DNA of 64,000 nt from Flavobacteriales bacterium 34_180_T64 (GTDB taxonomy: Bacteria; Bacteroidota; Bacteroidia; Flavobacteriales; Flavobacteriaceae): assembly GCA_002162765.1 (NCBI GenBank), contig MAAR01000019.1, forward strand, positions 1,572 to 65,571, written 5' to 3'. The notes beneath the pieces were generated by a model. That model was given only the letters and a program-made list of their open reading frames with translations, was not told the DNA's origin and ran no database searches. This document shows, piece after piece, positions 7,513-17,180 of the stretch; within the stretch, counting starts at the first letter, position 1; every line of letters starts with the position of its first letter. Position numbers and translations under genes: made by a program.

Positions 7513-8890
7513 TCAACATGCTTCGTCGTTTAGAGATCCGTCTGGATATGTGTTTACTGAAGACGGTCTGATAAAACGTTCAATTTCGCCTGTTTATTTC
7601 AAACAATATGAAGCCTTATCTACTTCAGGTTTCTTTGATAAACTCTTTAAGAATAATTTATTAATTCCGCATAAAGAAGTTTCCAAGTCAAACCGTGAAA
7701 TTATAATTCAACCTGAGCAAATTCCCTTTATTACGTATCCTTATGAATGGAGTTTTAACCAATACAAGGAAGCCGCTTTGTTAACTTTAAAGCTTCAGAA
7801 GTATAGTTTGGAACATGAGTTTTCTCTTAAGGATGCCTCTGCTTTCAATATTACATTTCATAAAGGTCAGGCGATATTTATTGACACATTATCTTTTGAT
7901 TTTTATACTGAAGACTCACCATGGAGAGCTTATAAACAGTTCATCACTCATTTCCTAGCACCATTAGTTTTGGCGCATTACCATGGTGCACAATCGTTGA
8001 AGTTAATGAGCAGTTTTATGGATGGCATTCCGGTGAAAATGCTGGCGTCTATGCTACCGAATAGAACGAAGTTAAATCCATTTTTATATTCAAACATTCA
8101 TTTGCTTTCTAAGTTTGAAGACAAGCATAACGAAGATTATAAAGGGGAAACCAAATCGACATCTTTGAGCAAAAAGGCTCTGTTGAACATTATAGAGAGT
8201 TTGTATAATTATATTAAGAAGCTATCCTTGAAAGAACAAAGTGAATGGGGTGATTATTATAATAAAACCAATTACTCTGATGAAGCATTTGTTCAAAAAT
8301 CTAATTGTATAGATTCTTGGATAACCACATTAAATGCTGAGACTTTAATTGATGTTGGAGGAAATGATGGCACATTTATACGAGGTATTAAGAATCCACT
8401 TAAACACGCTTTAGTTTGTGATATTGATAACAACGCTGTTGATTTTAATTACAAAACTTTAAAAACAAATAAAGAATCGTATATCTTACCATTTGTACTC
8501 GATGTTTTAAATCCGTCAGCGGCAATTGGATTTCAAAATAAAGAACGCCAATCTTTTATACAACGTATTGCTAAATTTGCACCTGATGTTACTTTGGCTT
8601 TAGCTGTGATTCATCATATGTCATTATCTGGAAATATCCCTTTTGATATGTCTGCCAAATTTTTTGCAACCTTTTCAAAGTATTTAATCATAGAATTTCC
8701 AAAACGAGATGATTCTTGGGTTCAACGCTTATTAAATACTAAAGGCGAGTTTAAAGACCATTTTGGCTTTTATTCCATCGACAATTTCGAATCGAATTAT
8801 TATAAGTATTTCGAATGCATTGAAAAACTGCCAATTGAAAACTGCGATCGTGTCATGTTTCTGCTAAAATCGAAATCTGTTGAGAGCTAA
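7505..8890 (+). CDS. NoeA-like SAM-dependent methyltransferase
   Basis: A 461-aa protein starting at GTG within the preceding gene. The N-terminal half (about 10-200) opens with FRDPSGYVFTEDGLIKR, typical of a group of NoeA-related proteins. The C-terminal half carries a class I methyltransferase fold: motif I LIDVGGNDGTF at about 281-291, acidic DID at about 306-308, and ALAVIHHMSLSG near 375. It probably transfers a methyl group from S-adenosylmethionine to a glycan or lipid precursor in the cytosol. It sits between the DPGxG small protein and the sulfatase-fold membrane protein and overlaps both, so the three probably act together. The substrate is not known. Confidence 0.75.
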   Translation: MSNQHASSFRDPSGYVFTEDGLIKRSISPVYFKQYEALSTSGFFDKLFKNNLLIPHKEVSKSNREIIIQPEQIPFITYPYEWSFNQYKEAALLTLKLQKYSLEHEFSLKDASAFNITFHKGQAIFIDTLSFDFYTEDSPWRAYKQFITHFLAPLVLAHYHGAQSLKLMSSFMDGIPVKMLASMLPNRTKLNPFLYSNIHLLSKFEDKHNEDYKGETKSTSLSKKALLNIIESLYNYIKKLSLKEQSEWGDYYNKTNYSDEAFVQKSNCIDSWITTLNAETLIDVGGNDGTFIRGIKNPLKHALVCDIDNNAVDFNYKTLKTNKESYILPFVLDVLNPSAAIGFQNKERQSFIQRIAKFAPDVTLALAVIHHMSLSGNIPFDMSAKFFATFSKYLIIEFPKRDDSWVQRLLNTKGEFKDHFGFYSIDNFESNYYKYFECIEKLPIENCDRVMFLLKSKSVES

Positions 8891-10361
8891 ACTTTTTAAA
8901 TATTTAAACAGCAGTAAAGACTACCCGGTTTTGGCTGCTTTAGCGGCGGGATTATACCCTTTAGGACATTACTATTATAATAATTTTACGTTTATCAATT
9001 CTTGGAATCATTTCGGATTTTTTTTATTGGTGTTTATTGTCGCTCCAATTATTGTTTTTTATGGAATTCATAGAATTTCAAAACACATTACAATTCTCAA
9101 TCGCTATAAAAAGTATGTCATTCCAATATTGAACTTGTCTTCGTTCGCATTATTAATTGTCATTAGTACCTATGGTTTTAAGAAGAAACTGATGGTTTTG
9201 GTTTTGCTTATCGCAATTGGTTTAGCAATTCTATTACATAAACAATTTAAAAAACTGATTGTAATTCAAATGATTATGGCAATTATGGTCATTGCTTCAT
9301 TTGTTCCAACGCTTTATTCGTATTTTAATCACAATCAAGATTGGCTAAAACAAGCGGACACTATTGATTCAGTTGTTTTTAAAAAACAACCTAATATTTA
9401 TCTGATACAACCCGATGGTTATGCGAATTTCACGGAATTAAAAAACAAGACTTATGATTTTGATAATGCTGAATTTGAGTACTATTTAGCAAAAAATAAG
9501 TTTAAAATTTATAATAATTTCAGAAGTAATTATTATTCAACGTTAAGCTCAAATGCGTCGCTTTTTACGATGAAACATCACTATTATAGTAGTTTTAAGA
9601 AATCTAGTAACGAGGTGTTTAAGGCAAGAGAAATTATTGTCGGAGATAATCCCGTACTTTCAATTTTTAAAAACAATAATTATAAAACGCATTTTATAGC
9701 AGAGACACCTTATCTTATAGCTAATAAACCAGAGGTGATGTATGATTATTCTAATATTGATGTTGATGAGGTTCCTTTTTTTTCGAAGGGATTTGACTAT
9801 AATCGCGATGTTATTGATGATTTAAAAACTGCGTTTACTAAAGAGTTTAAATCTTCAAATAACTTTTATTTTATTCAGAAAATACTTCCAGGACATGTGT
9901 CTACATATAAGAATCAATCTAAAGGTAAAACCAAGGAAAGAGAAATATATATTGAACGTTTGGGCTGGGCAAATACCTGGTTAGAAGATATAATCGCAGA
10001 AATTAACGAACATGATCCTAATGGTTTAGTAATTATTTTAGCTGATCATGGTGGTTTTGTAGGCTATGATTATACTAGAGCTTCCAATATTAAACAGGAA
10101 AATCGGGATTTAATTTATTCAATATTTTCAACAGCATTGGCAATTAAATGGCCAGAAGATGTTTCAAAATTTGATGTAGATTTAAAAACCAATGTCAATG
10201 TGTTTCGAGTTTTATTTTCATATTTAGGGAATGAAACAAAATATCTAGAATCATTAGAGAAAGATCTTAGTTTTAAACCGATTACAGAAGGCGCTCCTTT
10301 TGGTATTTATGAGCTAATTAATGAGAATGGAGACATAGTTTTCGAGAATTTTTCTAATTAA
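8880..10361 (+). CDS. Membrane-anchored sulfatase/alkaline phosphatase-fold protein
   Basis: A 493-aa protein starting at TTG, overlapping the previous gene by 11 bases. About four membrane segments (roughly 42-65, 80-97, 104-120 and 127-146) precede a domain that should lie outside the inner membrane. Features of the alkaline-phosphatase superfamily are visible: IYLIQPDGYANF (Asp179) and NYYSTLSSNASLF with Thr221 as candidate nucleophile. PGHV lies at about 337-340 and LADHGG at about 388-392. The sulfatase CxPxR signature is absent. A Thr nucleophile suggests a phosphoglycerol or phosphoethanolamine transferase-like reaction rather than sulfate ester hydrolysis; this is inference. The context is polysaccharide modification. 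Confidence 0.75.
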   Translation: MRAKLFKYLNSSKDYPVLAALAAGLYPLGHYYYNNFTFINSWNHFGFFLLVFIVAPIIVFYGIHRISKHITILNRYKKYVIPILNLSSFALLIVISTYGFKKKLMVLVLLIAIGLAILLHKQFKKLIVIQMIMAIMVIASFVPTLYSYFNHNQDWLKQADTIDSVVFKKQPNIYLIQPDGYANFTELKNKTYDFDNAEFEYYLAKNKFKIYNNFRSNYYSTLSSNASLFTMKHHYYSSFKKSSNEVFKAREIIVGDNPVLSIFKNNNYKTHFIAETPYLIANKPEVMYDYSNIDVDEVPFFSKGFDYNRDVIDDLKTAFTKEFKSSNNFYFIQKILPGHVSTYKNQSKGKTKEREIYIERLGWANTWLEDIIAEINEHDPNGLVIILADHGGFVGYDYTRASNIKQENRDLIYSIFSTALAIKWPEDVSKFDVDLKTNVNVFRVLFSYLGNETKYLESLEKDLSFKPITEGAPFGIYELINENGDIVFENFSN

Positions 10362-10475
10362 TTTATAAAGATTTATGTTTTAAAATTAGTACTTTCAACC
10401 ATTATTTTTAAATTTATTATTATTTTTTCTGTAAAAAAATATAGTCCGAAAAACAAGCATGATTGGAATACTTTT

Positions 10476-11390
10476 GTGTCCAAAGCAAAGAATGCTACAT
10501 TTTTGTTTCAAAGAGATTTTATGGAATACCATCAGGATCGATTTGAGGACCATTCACTTATGGTCTATAAAAATGACAAGTTGTTAGCGATACTTCCTGC
10601 CAATAAAAAAGAAGATACACTATACTCTCATCAAGGATTGACTTATGGAGGCCTAGTTGTAGATCATCGTATCAAATTAAATATTTTTGCTACACTATTT
10701 CAAGAGGTTTTAAGATATTTAAATGAACGAGGTATTCTAAAACTAGAGATTAAATTACTGCCATCCATTTACGCGAACCTTCCAAATGATGAACTTCTGT
10801 ATCTTATGTTTATTTTAGATTCAAAATTGATGAAAAGGGATACGCTTTCGGCTGTTGATTTAAACGCGAACCTAAATTTTTCTAAAAATAGAATTGAAGG
10901 TTTTAAAAGAGCCAACAAACATGAGTTAGTACTTAAAGAAGGTGATTTTGATAGCTTTTGGAATACGCTGTTAGTACCTAATTTAAGAAAAAAATATCAA
11001 TCGTCTCCTGTTCATAGCTTGAGTGATATTAAATTGTTAAGGGAGAATTTTCCAAAAAACATAAGACAATTTAATGTTTATTATAATGATGAAATTGTTG
11101 CTGGAACTACTGTTTTTGAAACCGATAGAATAGCGCATTTACAATATATTGCCTCAGAGGATAGACGAAGCAAATTAGGAAGTTTAGATTTTTTGCATAT
11201 GCAATTAATAAAAAATGTGTTTGCTGATAAATCCTATTTTGATTTTGGTATTTCTAACGAAAATCAAGGGAAAACTATAAATTCTGGATTGATGTTATGG
11301 AAGGAAGGTTTTGGTGCAAGAACTGTTACTCAAGATTGTTATAGTATAAATACTGAAAATTATAAAAATATAGATTCCATATTTATATGA
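10476..11390 (+). CDS. FemAB/GNAT-like acyltransferase
   Basis: About 304 aa with an N-acyltransferase fold resembling the FemAB/GNAT group. Visible landmarks are [23 protein letters not shown] near the N-terminus, [12 protein letters not shown] at about 45-56, and a C-terminal [38 protein letters not shown]. Proteins of this type often sit between FdtA and FdtB homologues in Bacteroidota glycan loci. It could therefore acylate an amino sugar. The first usable start is the GTG at 10476. The frame stays open upstream to about 10422 and encodes VKKYSPKNKHDWNTF, which looks like the missing family N-terminus but has only ATT codons as starts. The stop overlaps the next gene by 4 bases (ATGA). 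Confidence 0.75.
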   Translation: MSKAKNATFLFQRDFMEYHQDRFEDHSLMVYKNDKLLAILPANKKEDTLYSHQGLTYGGLVVDHRIKLNIFATLFQEVLRYLNERGILKLEIKLLPSIYANLPNDELLYLMFILDSKLMKRDTLSAVDLNANLNFSKNRIEGFKRANKHELVLKEGDFDSFWNTLLVPNLRKKYQSSPVHSLSDIKLLRENFPKNIRQFNVYYNDEIVAGTTVFETDRIAHLQYIASEDRRSKLGSLDFLHMQLIKNVFADKSYFDFGISNENQGKTINSGLMLWKEGFGARTVTQDCYSINTENYKNIDSIFI

Positions 11391-12487
11391 TAAAGTTTCT
11401 AGATTTACATAAAATAAATGCACGATTTGAATCTGAGTTCGACACTAAGTTTCAACAGTTTTTAAATTCTGGGCATTATATTTTAGGAGATCAAGTAAAG
11501 TTATTTGAAACTAATTTTTCAACCTATTGTGGTGTGAGTCATTGTATTGGAACAGCCAATGGACTAGATGCTCTTATGCTTATTTTTAGAGCGTACTTGG
11601 AATTGGGGAAATTAAAAATTGGAGACGAAGTAATGGTTCCTGCTAATACCTATATAGCGAGTATTTTGGCGATTATTAATTCTGGTTTGAGACCAGTATT
11701 AATTGAACCCGATGAAGTGACTTTTAATATTTCAACTTCAGAAATTAAAAAGAATTTAACGCCTAAAGTTAAAGCTATTATGGCAGTCCATTTATATGGT
11801 CAGCTGGCTGATATGAAAGGCATCACTCGAATTGCTAATCAGCACAATTTGCTAGTAATTGAAGATGCAGCTCAGGCACATGGGGCTAAAAATAGGCAGA
11901 ATACATATGCAGGGAATTTATCTAATGTAGCCGCTTTTAGTTTTTATCCATCAAAAAATTTAGGTGCTTTGGGAGACGCTGGAGCTGTAACAACCAATGA
12001 TAAAGAATTGGCTCATTGTGTCCGCTTATTACATAACTATGGTAGTTCTGAAAAATACGTTCATGAAATTGTTGGATTCAACAGTCGTTTGGATGAGTTT
12101 CAGGCATCGATTTTAAATGTTAAATTGGAGGCTTTAAATGGAGACAATTTAAGACGCCGTGAGATTGTCGAACGCTACAGTTCGGAAATACGAAACCCAA
12201 AAATAAAATTACCAGAATATAATCAACTTGATAGTCATGTGTTTTATGCTTATGTGATTAGAGTGGATGACAGACAGGATTTTATAGAATATCTTGCAAA
12301 TCATGACGTAGGATATTTAATTCATTACCCAATTCCGCCACATAAGCAAAACGCTCTTGCGAGCTTTAATGACCTAGCCTTACCAATAACTGAAGCTATT
12401 CACAAAAGTGTAGTTAGTATACCAATAAGTCCAGTAATGAGGCATGAAGAAGTTGATACAGTTATTAATGTTATAAATCGTTATTAA
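11387..12487 (+). CDS. DegT/DnrJ/EryC1/StrS aminotransferase, FdtB/QdtB-like
   Basis: A 366-aa PLP-dependent sugar aminotransferase. The sequence [13 protein letters not shown] (about 84-96), EDAAQAHGA with Asp160, and [14 protein letters not shown] with the PLP-binding Lys190 are typical of the family. The N-terminus ([11 protein letters not shown]) resembles FdtB/QdtB, which make dTDP-3-amino-3,6-dideoxyhexoses from the 3-keto sugar produced by FdtA/QdtA. An FdtA/QdtA-like gene lies at 18004 in this locus, which supports that pathway. ATGA overlap with the gene before and only a stop-to-start junction with the flippase after indicate one operon. Fuc3N versus Qui3N cannot be decided from sequence alone. 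Confidence 0.88.
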   Translation: MIKFLDLHKINARFESEFDTKFQQFLNSGHYILGDQVKLFETNFSTYCGVSHCIGTANGLDALMLIFRAYLELGKLKIGDEVMVPANTYIASILAIINSGLRPVLIEPDEVTFNISTSEIKKNLTPKVKAIMAVHLYGQLADMKGITRIANQHNLLVIEDAAQAHGAKNRQNTYAGNLSNVAAFSFYPSKNLGALGDAGAVTTNDKELAHCVRLLHNYGSSEKYVHEIVGFNSRLDEFQASILNVKLEALNGDNLRRREIVERYSSEIRNPKIKLPEYNQLDSHVFYAYVIRVDDRQDFIEYLANHDVGYLIHYPIPPHKQNALASFNDLALPITEAIHKSVVSIPISPVMRHEEVDTVINVINRY

Positions 12488-13792
12488 TTGAAAAAGCTCC
12501 TTAATTATATTAATAGCCAGGTCTTATTTAAAGCCGCTAATCTGAATACTGCCACTATTATTACTAAGATTTTTGCTGGTGTTTTAACGTCTAAGGCTAT
12601 TGCCGTTTTTATTGGAGTAGAAGGATTGGCACTCATAGGAAATATTCGAAACTTTTTAAGCGCTATTCAATCGTTTGCCATTTTGGGATTGTACAAAGGA
12701 TTGGTGAAAACCATTGCTGAGTATAAAAATGATATGGTTAATCTAAGTAAAACGTTATCAACAGCTTACTATGTTGGATTTGTTTCAACGATACTGATTT
12801 CCTTTGTTTGCTATTACAATGCACAAATGATTAATGATTTTTTGTTTTCAGAACATTATAATTATGCATATGTAATAAAGGTCATGGCACTAGCGCTTCC
12901 GTTTTATTCATTGAACTTGTTTAGCTTTTCGATTATGAACGGCTTTTCAAATTTTAAAATGCTCTTTATAATCAATATTATTGGTCAGATTTTAGGACTA
13001 CTGGTTACATTACTATTGATATATCAAAATAATATTGATGGCGCTTTAGTCTCTGCCGTTATTGCACCTTCATTAATCTTCTTAATAACATTAGTCGGTA
13101 TTATTGGTCGAAAGAGCTTAGTGTCTCAAGTTAGAATTTCTCAAGTGAGTTTTCATATACTAAAGAAATTTGGGCCTTATGCCTTGATGGCTTTAGTGTC
13201 GGCAATGGCAATTCCTATGGTTTCAATATTGATTAGAAATTATTTAATCGATGAAATTGGAATTAAGGATGCTGGGTATTGGGAGGCAATGAATAGAATT
13301 TCAGATTATTATTTAATGTTTATTTCATCATTAATGACCTTATATATACTGCCAAGATTTAATGAAATAGATAGTAAAAAAGAATTTAGAAAAGAAGTTT
13401 TTAGTTTCTATAAATCTATTCTTCCAAAGTTTGGTTTGGGTTTGATAGCGATATATTTCTTAAGACCTTTTATTATTCAACTTGTATTTACAAAAGAATT
13501 TGAACCTGTTGAAGATTTGTTTTTATGGCAGCTACTTGGTGATTTTGTAAAAGTTTTGTCTATTGTAATAGCCTATCAATTTATCGCTAAAAAGATGTTT
13601 ACGCACTTTATAGTAATCGAACTGTTTTTAGTATTCATGCTTTATTTTTCAAGCATATATCTAATCGATATTTTTGGTGTTCAAGGTGCAGTTATGGGGC
13701 ATTTCGTCACCTATCTTATGCATTATGGCATTATACTTCTTATTTTTGGAAGTTCACTCTTTGGTATTGTAAATGACAAAGAAAGCAATTAG
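12488..13792 (+). CDS. Wzx-type O-antigen flippase (first copy)
   Basis: A 434-aa integral inner-membrane protein with about 12 hydrophobic helices, of the polysaccharide flippase/MATE-like superfamily. It opens with NTATIITKIFAGVLTSKAIAVFIGVEGLALIG, typical of O-antigen translocases. It should move undecaprenyl-linked repeat units across the inner membrane. It starts at TTG directly after the aminotransferase stop (12485-12487), so it is probably translationally coupled. A paralogue (13795-15051) lies tail to tail on the other strand, two bases away. The two share the layout ITNKVTAVYLGTSGM / TSKAIAVFIGVEGL near the N-terminus. Confidence 0.85.
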   Translation: MKKLLNYINSQVLFKAANLNTATIITKIFAGVLTSKAIAVFIGVEGLALIGNIRNFLSAIQSFAILGLYKGLVKTIAEYKNDMVNLSKTLSTAYYVGFVSTILISFVCYYNAQMINDFLFSEHYNYAYVIKVMALALPFYSLNLFSFSIMNGFSNFKMLFIINIIGQILGLLVTLLLIYQNNIDGALVSAVIAPSLIFLITLVGIIGRKSLVSQVRISQVSFHILKKFGPYALMALVSAMAIPMVSILIRNYLIDEIGIKDAGYWEAMNRISDYYLMFISSLMTLYILPRFNEIDSKKEFRKEVFSFYKSILPKFGLGLIAIYFLRPFIIQLVFTKEFEPVEDLFLWQLLGDFVKVLSIVIAYQFIAKKMFTHFIVIELFLVFMLYFSSIYLIDIFGVQGAVMGHFVTYLMHYGIILLIFGSSLFGIVNDKESN

Positions 13793-13794
13793 TA

Positions 13795-15051
13795 TTAGGT
13801 CTTAGAATTTATCCAAAGCAACTTTCTGAAGTAAATATTCATAATTAAGAAATGCAAAATGTAAGTTGCAAAATAGGCCATAGAAACACCTACAAAGCCA
13901 TATTGCTTAACAAGTATAAATGTAAAGACGCAAAATGTTACGGCCCAACCTATTTGGAACGCTATAAAAACAGTAGTCTTAGCCTTTGAAATGAGCACGT
14001 TTCCTAGAACCCATGCATTTATTTTAATTGCGTCTCCTAATAAGTGGAATAGGATTATAGAATTGATGAGAAGAAATTCTTTGGAAAATATAAAGGTTAT
14101 TATGAAGTCTTTTAATACATATACACCACACGTAATTATAACTATAATTGGAATACTTAATTTCCAAACCTTAAAAATTTCTTGCTTTAAATCGTTTCCA
14201 GAAATATTTGAAAATGTCGGTATTAAGTAGAATTGAAACGTCGTAGTTAAAAATAAAATATACATATTTGATAATCTCCACATGCCTTCCCATGAGCCTG
14301 CGTGATTGTCGTCAAATTCATCTGCTAGAAAAAATCTAATAAATAAAGTAGCACTCACCATACATAGAGGACCAGATAAAGTCATAAATGAAAACTTAGT
14401 AAGGTTTTTGAAGTGTTCTTTTTTAATCGATGGAACAAGGTCTTTAAATCGAAAGGGTTTAATAGAAGCAATGAAAGATAAGGAGATAAATAAAGCTATA
14501 ATTTGGTTTATGGCAATCGCATAAAACGCTCCAATGATATTATATTCTATTACGAAATAGATGACTACAGCAGCTGTAAGTATCGAAATAATGATGTTTA
14601 TGATCACATAGATTTTAATGTCTTTAAGACCATTAAAAACAGACATAAAAAAGTTATGAATGGTATAGGTAATAAAGGAGAACCCGAATACTACTAAGGC
14701 GCCGGAAAACTTAATATCTTCGAAAAAATAATTAGAGATTTGATCTTTAAATACGATGGTTATAACACAAACTATGGTTGAAGAAATCAACTGAATTTTA
14801 AATGCAGATGCAATAAACTGTTTGTATTTTTTAGGCCGGTCTTTGTATTCGGCTATATATTTAACAACACCTTTCGTGGATCCAAGGTTACTTGAAATAT
14901 CGGCAATGTTTATGAAGTCTTTTAATTGACCAAGTAAAAACATACCACTGGTTCCAAGATAAACAGCAGTTACTTTGTTTGTTATCAACTTAACAACTAA
15001 AGAGATGAAAGTACTTATTCCAGAATAGATGGATGTCTTTATTAAACTCAT
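13795..15051 (-). CDS. Wzx-type O-antigen flippase (second copy)
   Basis: A 418-aa polytopic membrane protein of the same flippase family as the gene at 12488, with an N-terminal KTSIYSGISTFISLVVKLITNK and a GSWEGMWRLSNMY motif. That motif matches GYWEAMNRISDYY in the first copy. It is transcribed with the sulfotransferase and glycosyltransferase upstream, and its start overlaps the sulfotransferase stop by 4 bases. Two flippases in one locus suggest either two different repeat units or one copy that is a relic of an earlier cluster. No frameshift or truncation is seen in either. Confidence 0.85.
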   Translation of the reverse strand: MSLIKTSIYSGISTFISLVVKLITNKVTAVYLGTSGMFLLGQLKDFINIADISSNLGSTKGVVKYIAEYKDRPKKYKQFIASAFKIQLISSTIVCVITIVFKDQISNYFFEDIKFSGALVVFGFSFITYTIHNFFMSVFNGLKDIKIYVIINIIISILTAAVVIYFVIEYNIIGAFYAIAINQIIALFISLSFIASIKPFRFKDLVPSIKKEHFKNLTKFSFMTLSGPLCMVSATLFIRFFLADEFDDNHAGSWEGMWRLSNMYILFLTTTFQFYLIPTFSNISGNDLKQEIFKVWKLSIPIIVIITCGVYVLKDFIITFIFSKEFLLINSIILFHLLGDAIKINAWVLGNVLISKAKTTVFIAFQIGWAVTFCVFTFILVKQYGFVGVSMAYFATYILHFLIMNIYFRKLLWINSKT

Positions 15052-15977
15052 TCAGCTAATTTAAAATCTGACCATTGATTAAAACCGTCACCAGTAACAT
15101 CTCTTAAGGTATTAATATCAGCTAAATATAAGTCTTTAATCCATAGTCTGTCTTCTTTTGCTAGTTTTGGATAGGAGCTATCGGATTTTATTTGCTGCAT
15201 TAAGAATTCAGTGCTGTTTTTTTTGACCATTTGTTTGAACTTACGTGGAATGATTCTATTTATGGGTTTTAAAAATGTCACGTTGCCATTAGTGATTTTT
15301 GAAATGATTTGAAAGAGTTTAGGGTATTTTAAAAGGACAGTTTTATTAGATTCCATTTCAGGAACCTGCTCTAGTTTTTGCAAGCCTAAAAATTCAAAAC
15401 ATGAATTTGCAACCTTTAATGGATGATCTCTTAAATCTTCAAAGACTATAATCTTGATTTGAAGTGCTCCAAATTCCTTATAAAAATTTGAAATCCATTT
15501 ACCATAAAGCCCATACTGAAAATAGTTTTTAAACTTTCCTTCTGCTAAACGATGAGACATATTTGGGCTTATGTTCATGTCACGCTTAATGGCATCTTTT
15601 AAATTGGAGTCTTCACTTCCTAAACCTTTTAAATACCAATAGTGTGAATAGATACGGTCGATTGGGTTTCTAAGTACGAAAATGAATTTAGGTTCATCTT
15701 TTAAATGGGTTTTGACACGCTCTATGAAATTGGGAAAAAGCATATAAGCTGTGCTCGAATCACCTCGATATGTGGCGTTTGATTTTTGCGAAAAGAGCTC
15801 GGTGTATTTATCGTTGTAAACCGAAATATTTTGATCAAAATCTGTATTGATTAAAAAGTAAGGCTCTTTTAATGAAGACATACAAATTTCTGGGTGCAGA
15901 TTAAGCAAATCATGTAACGTACTTGTGCCTGATTTTGCAGCTCCTGGAATAAAAAGATTAGGATAGTTGTTTGTCAT
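15048..15977 (-). CDS. PAPS-dependent sulfotransferase
   Basis: A 309-aa cytosolic sulfotransferase-domain protein that should transfer sulfate from PAPS to a sugar hydroxyl or amine. The 5'-phosphosulfate-binding loop PGAAKSGTST is at residues 11-20, with Lys15 a catalytic candidate. The 3'-phosphate-binding segment LRNPIDRIYSHYWYLKG is at about 102-118. The match is to the heparan-sulfate N-sulfotransferase-like group found in bacterial glycan loci. It lies between a glycosyltransferase (4-base gap) and the second flippase (4-base overlap), so sulfation of a surface glycan is the likely role. PAPS synthesis genes are not in the window. Confidence 0.88.
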   Translation of the reverse strand: MTNNYPNLFIPGAAKSGTSTLHDLLNLHPEICMSSLKEPYFLINTDFDQNISVYNDKYTELFSQKSNATYRGDSSTAYMLFPNFIERVKTHLKDEPKFIFVLRNPIDRIYSHYWYLKGLGSEDSNLKDAIKRDMNISPNMSHRLAEGKFKNYFQYGLYGKWISNFYKEFGALQIKIIVFEDLRDHPLKVANSCFEFLGLQKLEQVPEMESNKTVLLKYPKLFQIISKITNGNVTFLKPINRIIPRKFKQMVKKNSTEFLMQQIKSDSSYPKLAKEDRLWIKDLYLADINTLRDVTGDGFNQWSDFKLAE

Positions 15978-15981
15978 TCGT

Positions 15982-17121
15982 TTAATTATTATTCCAGACG
16001 TCTAAATACTTTTGAGAAATTGCCTTAAATCTATGATGGTCTTCTATAAAACGTCTAGCATTACGAGATATTTCAATTAGGCTTTCAGGATTTAGAATCA
16101 AGTGTTCGATTTTTCCTGCAATATATTCAGCATTTGGAAGCGAATTGATGGCCACCGTATCTTCTTTTAAATTATAATAGTCAAGCCATTCTTGCTCTGC
16201 ACCAGTGAATACAACTTTCCCCTTAGCCATGGCTTCTAACGCGTTGTAACCTTGATCGTATGCGTAAATTTGATCTAATAGTATGTGGCAGTCGTCATAA
16301 CATTTTATGTAGTCTTTATATGGTACATCATAGGTTATTTTGATATCTACCTTATCGCCATATTTATTCTGAATTATTTCCAAAGCATCTGTAAAAAAAG
16401 TATTTCCTTTTTTTATTATAGCCTCTTTATTAACACCATGGAATATTTTGATTTTACCATCTATCTGCATCGGAATATAGTCAATTTTGGAACTATTTAT
16501 CGGATTTGGAATAAAGCCTAAATAGTTGGCGTTGCCAATTAATGGAAGATGATAATCCATGTCGGAAGCAATAACTCCGTTAACGTTTTTATATAGAAAC
16601 TGATGCAGTTTTGTAAAATCCGTATTCAAATATTGAAGTTGAAATTGATATAAGTCGTATAGTGATTTATCCTTTAAATAAGGACTCATAATACTGTACC
16701 TAAATTTGCCATCCATCATGAATTGTACACATTGATGATCGATACCACATGAAAGTAAGAATAGCTTTTCGTTATGTTTTAAAATCTGTTTTAAAAATTT
16801 GATTTCTAATTTTGGAGATGATTTGATAGAAAACTCATTAATGAGTTGTACAACGTCAAAATTTTTGAATTTATTCGAATGTAATTCGGTTTTAAAATAG
16901 ATCTCCCATGCTGCCAAATTGATTGCTGTGAGTTTGTAAATAGCAGAATTGAGTTTACTTAGAAACTTACTTTGAAAGGAGTGACTAATATTAAGATCAA
17001 CAGGATAGTTTTTAAAACCGTCGCCATTTCCAATTAGCGTAACATCGTGACCTAGAGCTACAAGTCCTTCTTTAAGAGAATTATGAAGTCTACTGTATTC
17101 ACCTATCAACAATATTCGCAT
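15982..17121 (-). CDS. Glycosyltransferase, GT4/GT-B-like
   Basis: A 379-aa protein with the GT-B layout. The N-terminus MRILLIGEYSRLHNSLKEGL..GHDVTLIGNGDG is typical of the acceptor domain. The C-terminal donor domain has the GYNALEAMAKGKVVFTGAEQEW stretch (about 290-311), where the EAMA..G loop usually binds the nucleotide sugar. It is the first gene of a minus-strand operon with the sulfotransferase and flippase. On the minus strand 17148-17141 reads TATTTTTG, a perfect -7 box 20 bases before the ATG. Donor and acceptor are unknown. Confidence 0.8.
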   Translation of the reverse strand: MRILLIGEYSRLHNSLKEGLVALGHDVTLIGNGDGFKNYPVDLNISHSFQSKFLSKLNSAIYKLTAINLAAWEIYFKTELHSNKFKNFDVVQLINEFSIKSSPKLEIKFLKQILKHNEKLFLLSCGIDHQCVQFMMDGKFRYSIMSPYLKDKSLYDLYQFQLQYLNTDFTKLHQFLYKNVNGVIASDMDYHLPLIGNANYLGFIPNPINSSKIDYIPMQIDGKIKIFHGVNKEAIIKKGNTFFTDALEIIQNKYGDKVDIKITYDVPYKDYIKCYDDCHILLDQIYAYDQGYNALEAMAKGKVVFTGAEQEWLDYYNLKEDTVAINSLPNAEYIAGKIEHLILNPESLIEISRNARRFIEDHHRFKAISQKYLDVWNNN

Positions 17122-17140
17122 AAAAAATATTACTTTTAAG

Positions 17141-17148
17141 CAAAAATA
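17141..17148 (-). promoter_or_regulatory. -7 box TATTTTTG for glycosyltransferase operon
   Basis: Perfect TANNTTTG match on the minus strand in the 59-bp divergent gap, with 20 bases to the ATG at 17121. The plus-strand gene at 17181 has no equally good box. Confidence 0.5.
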
Positions 17149-17180
17149 AGAAATCCCTTAACATAGCACTCATTTATGCG

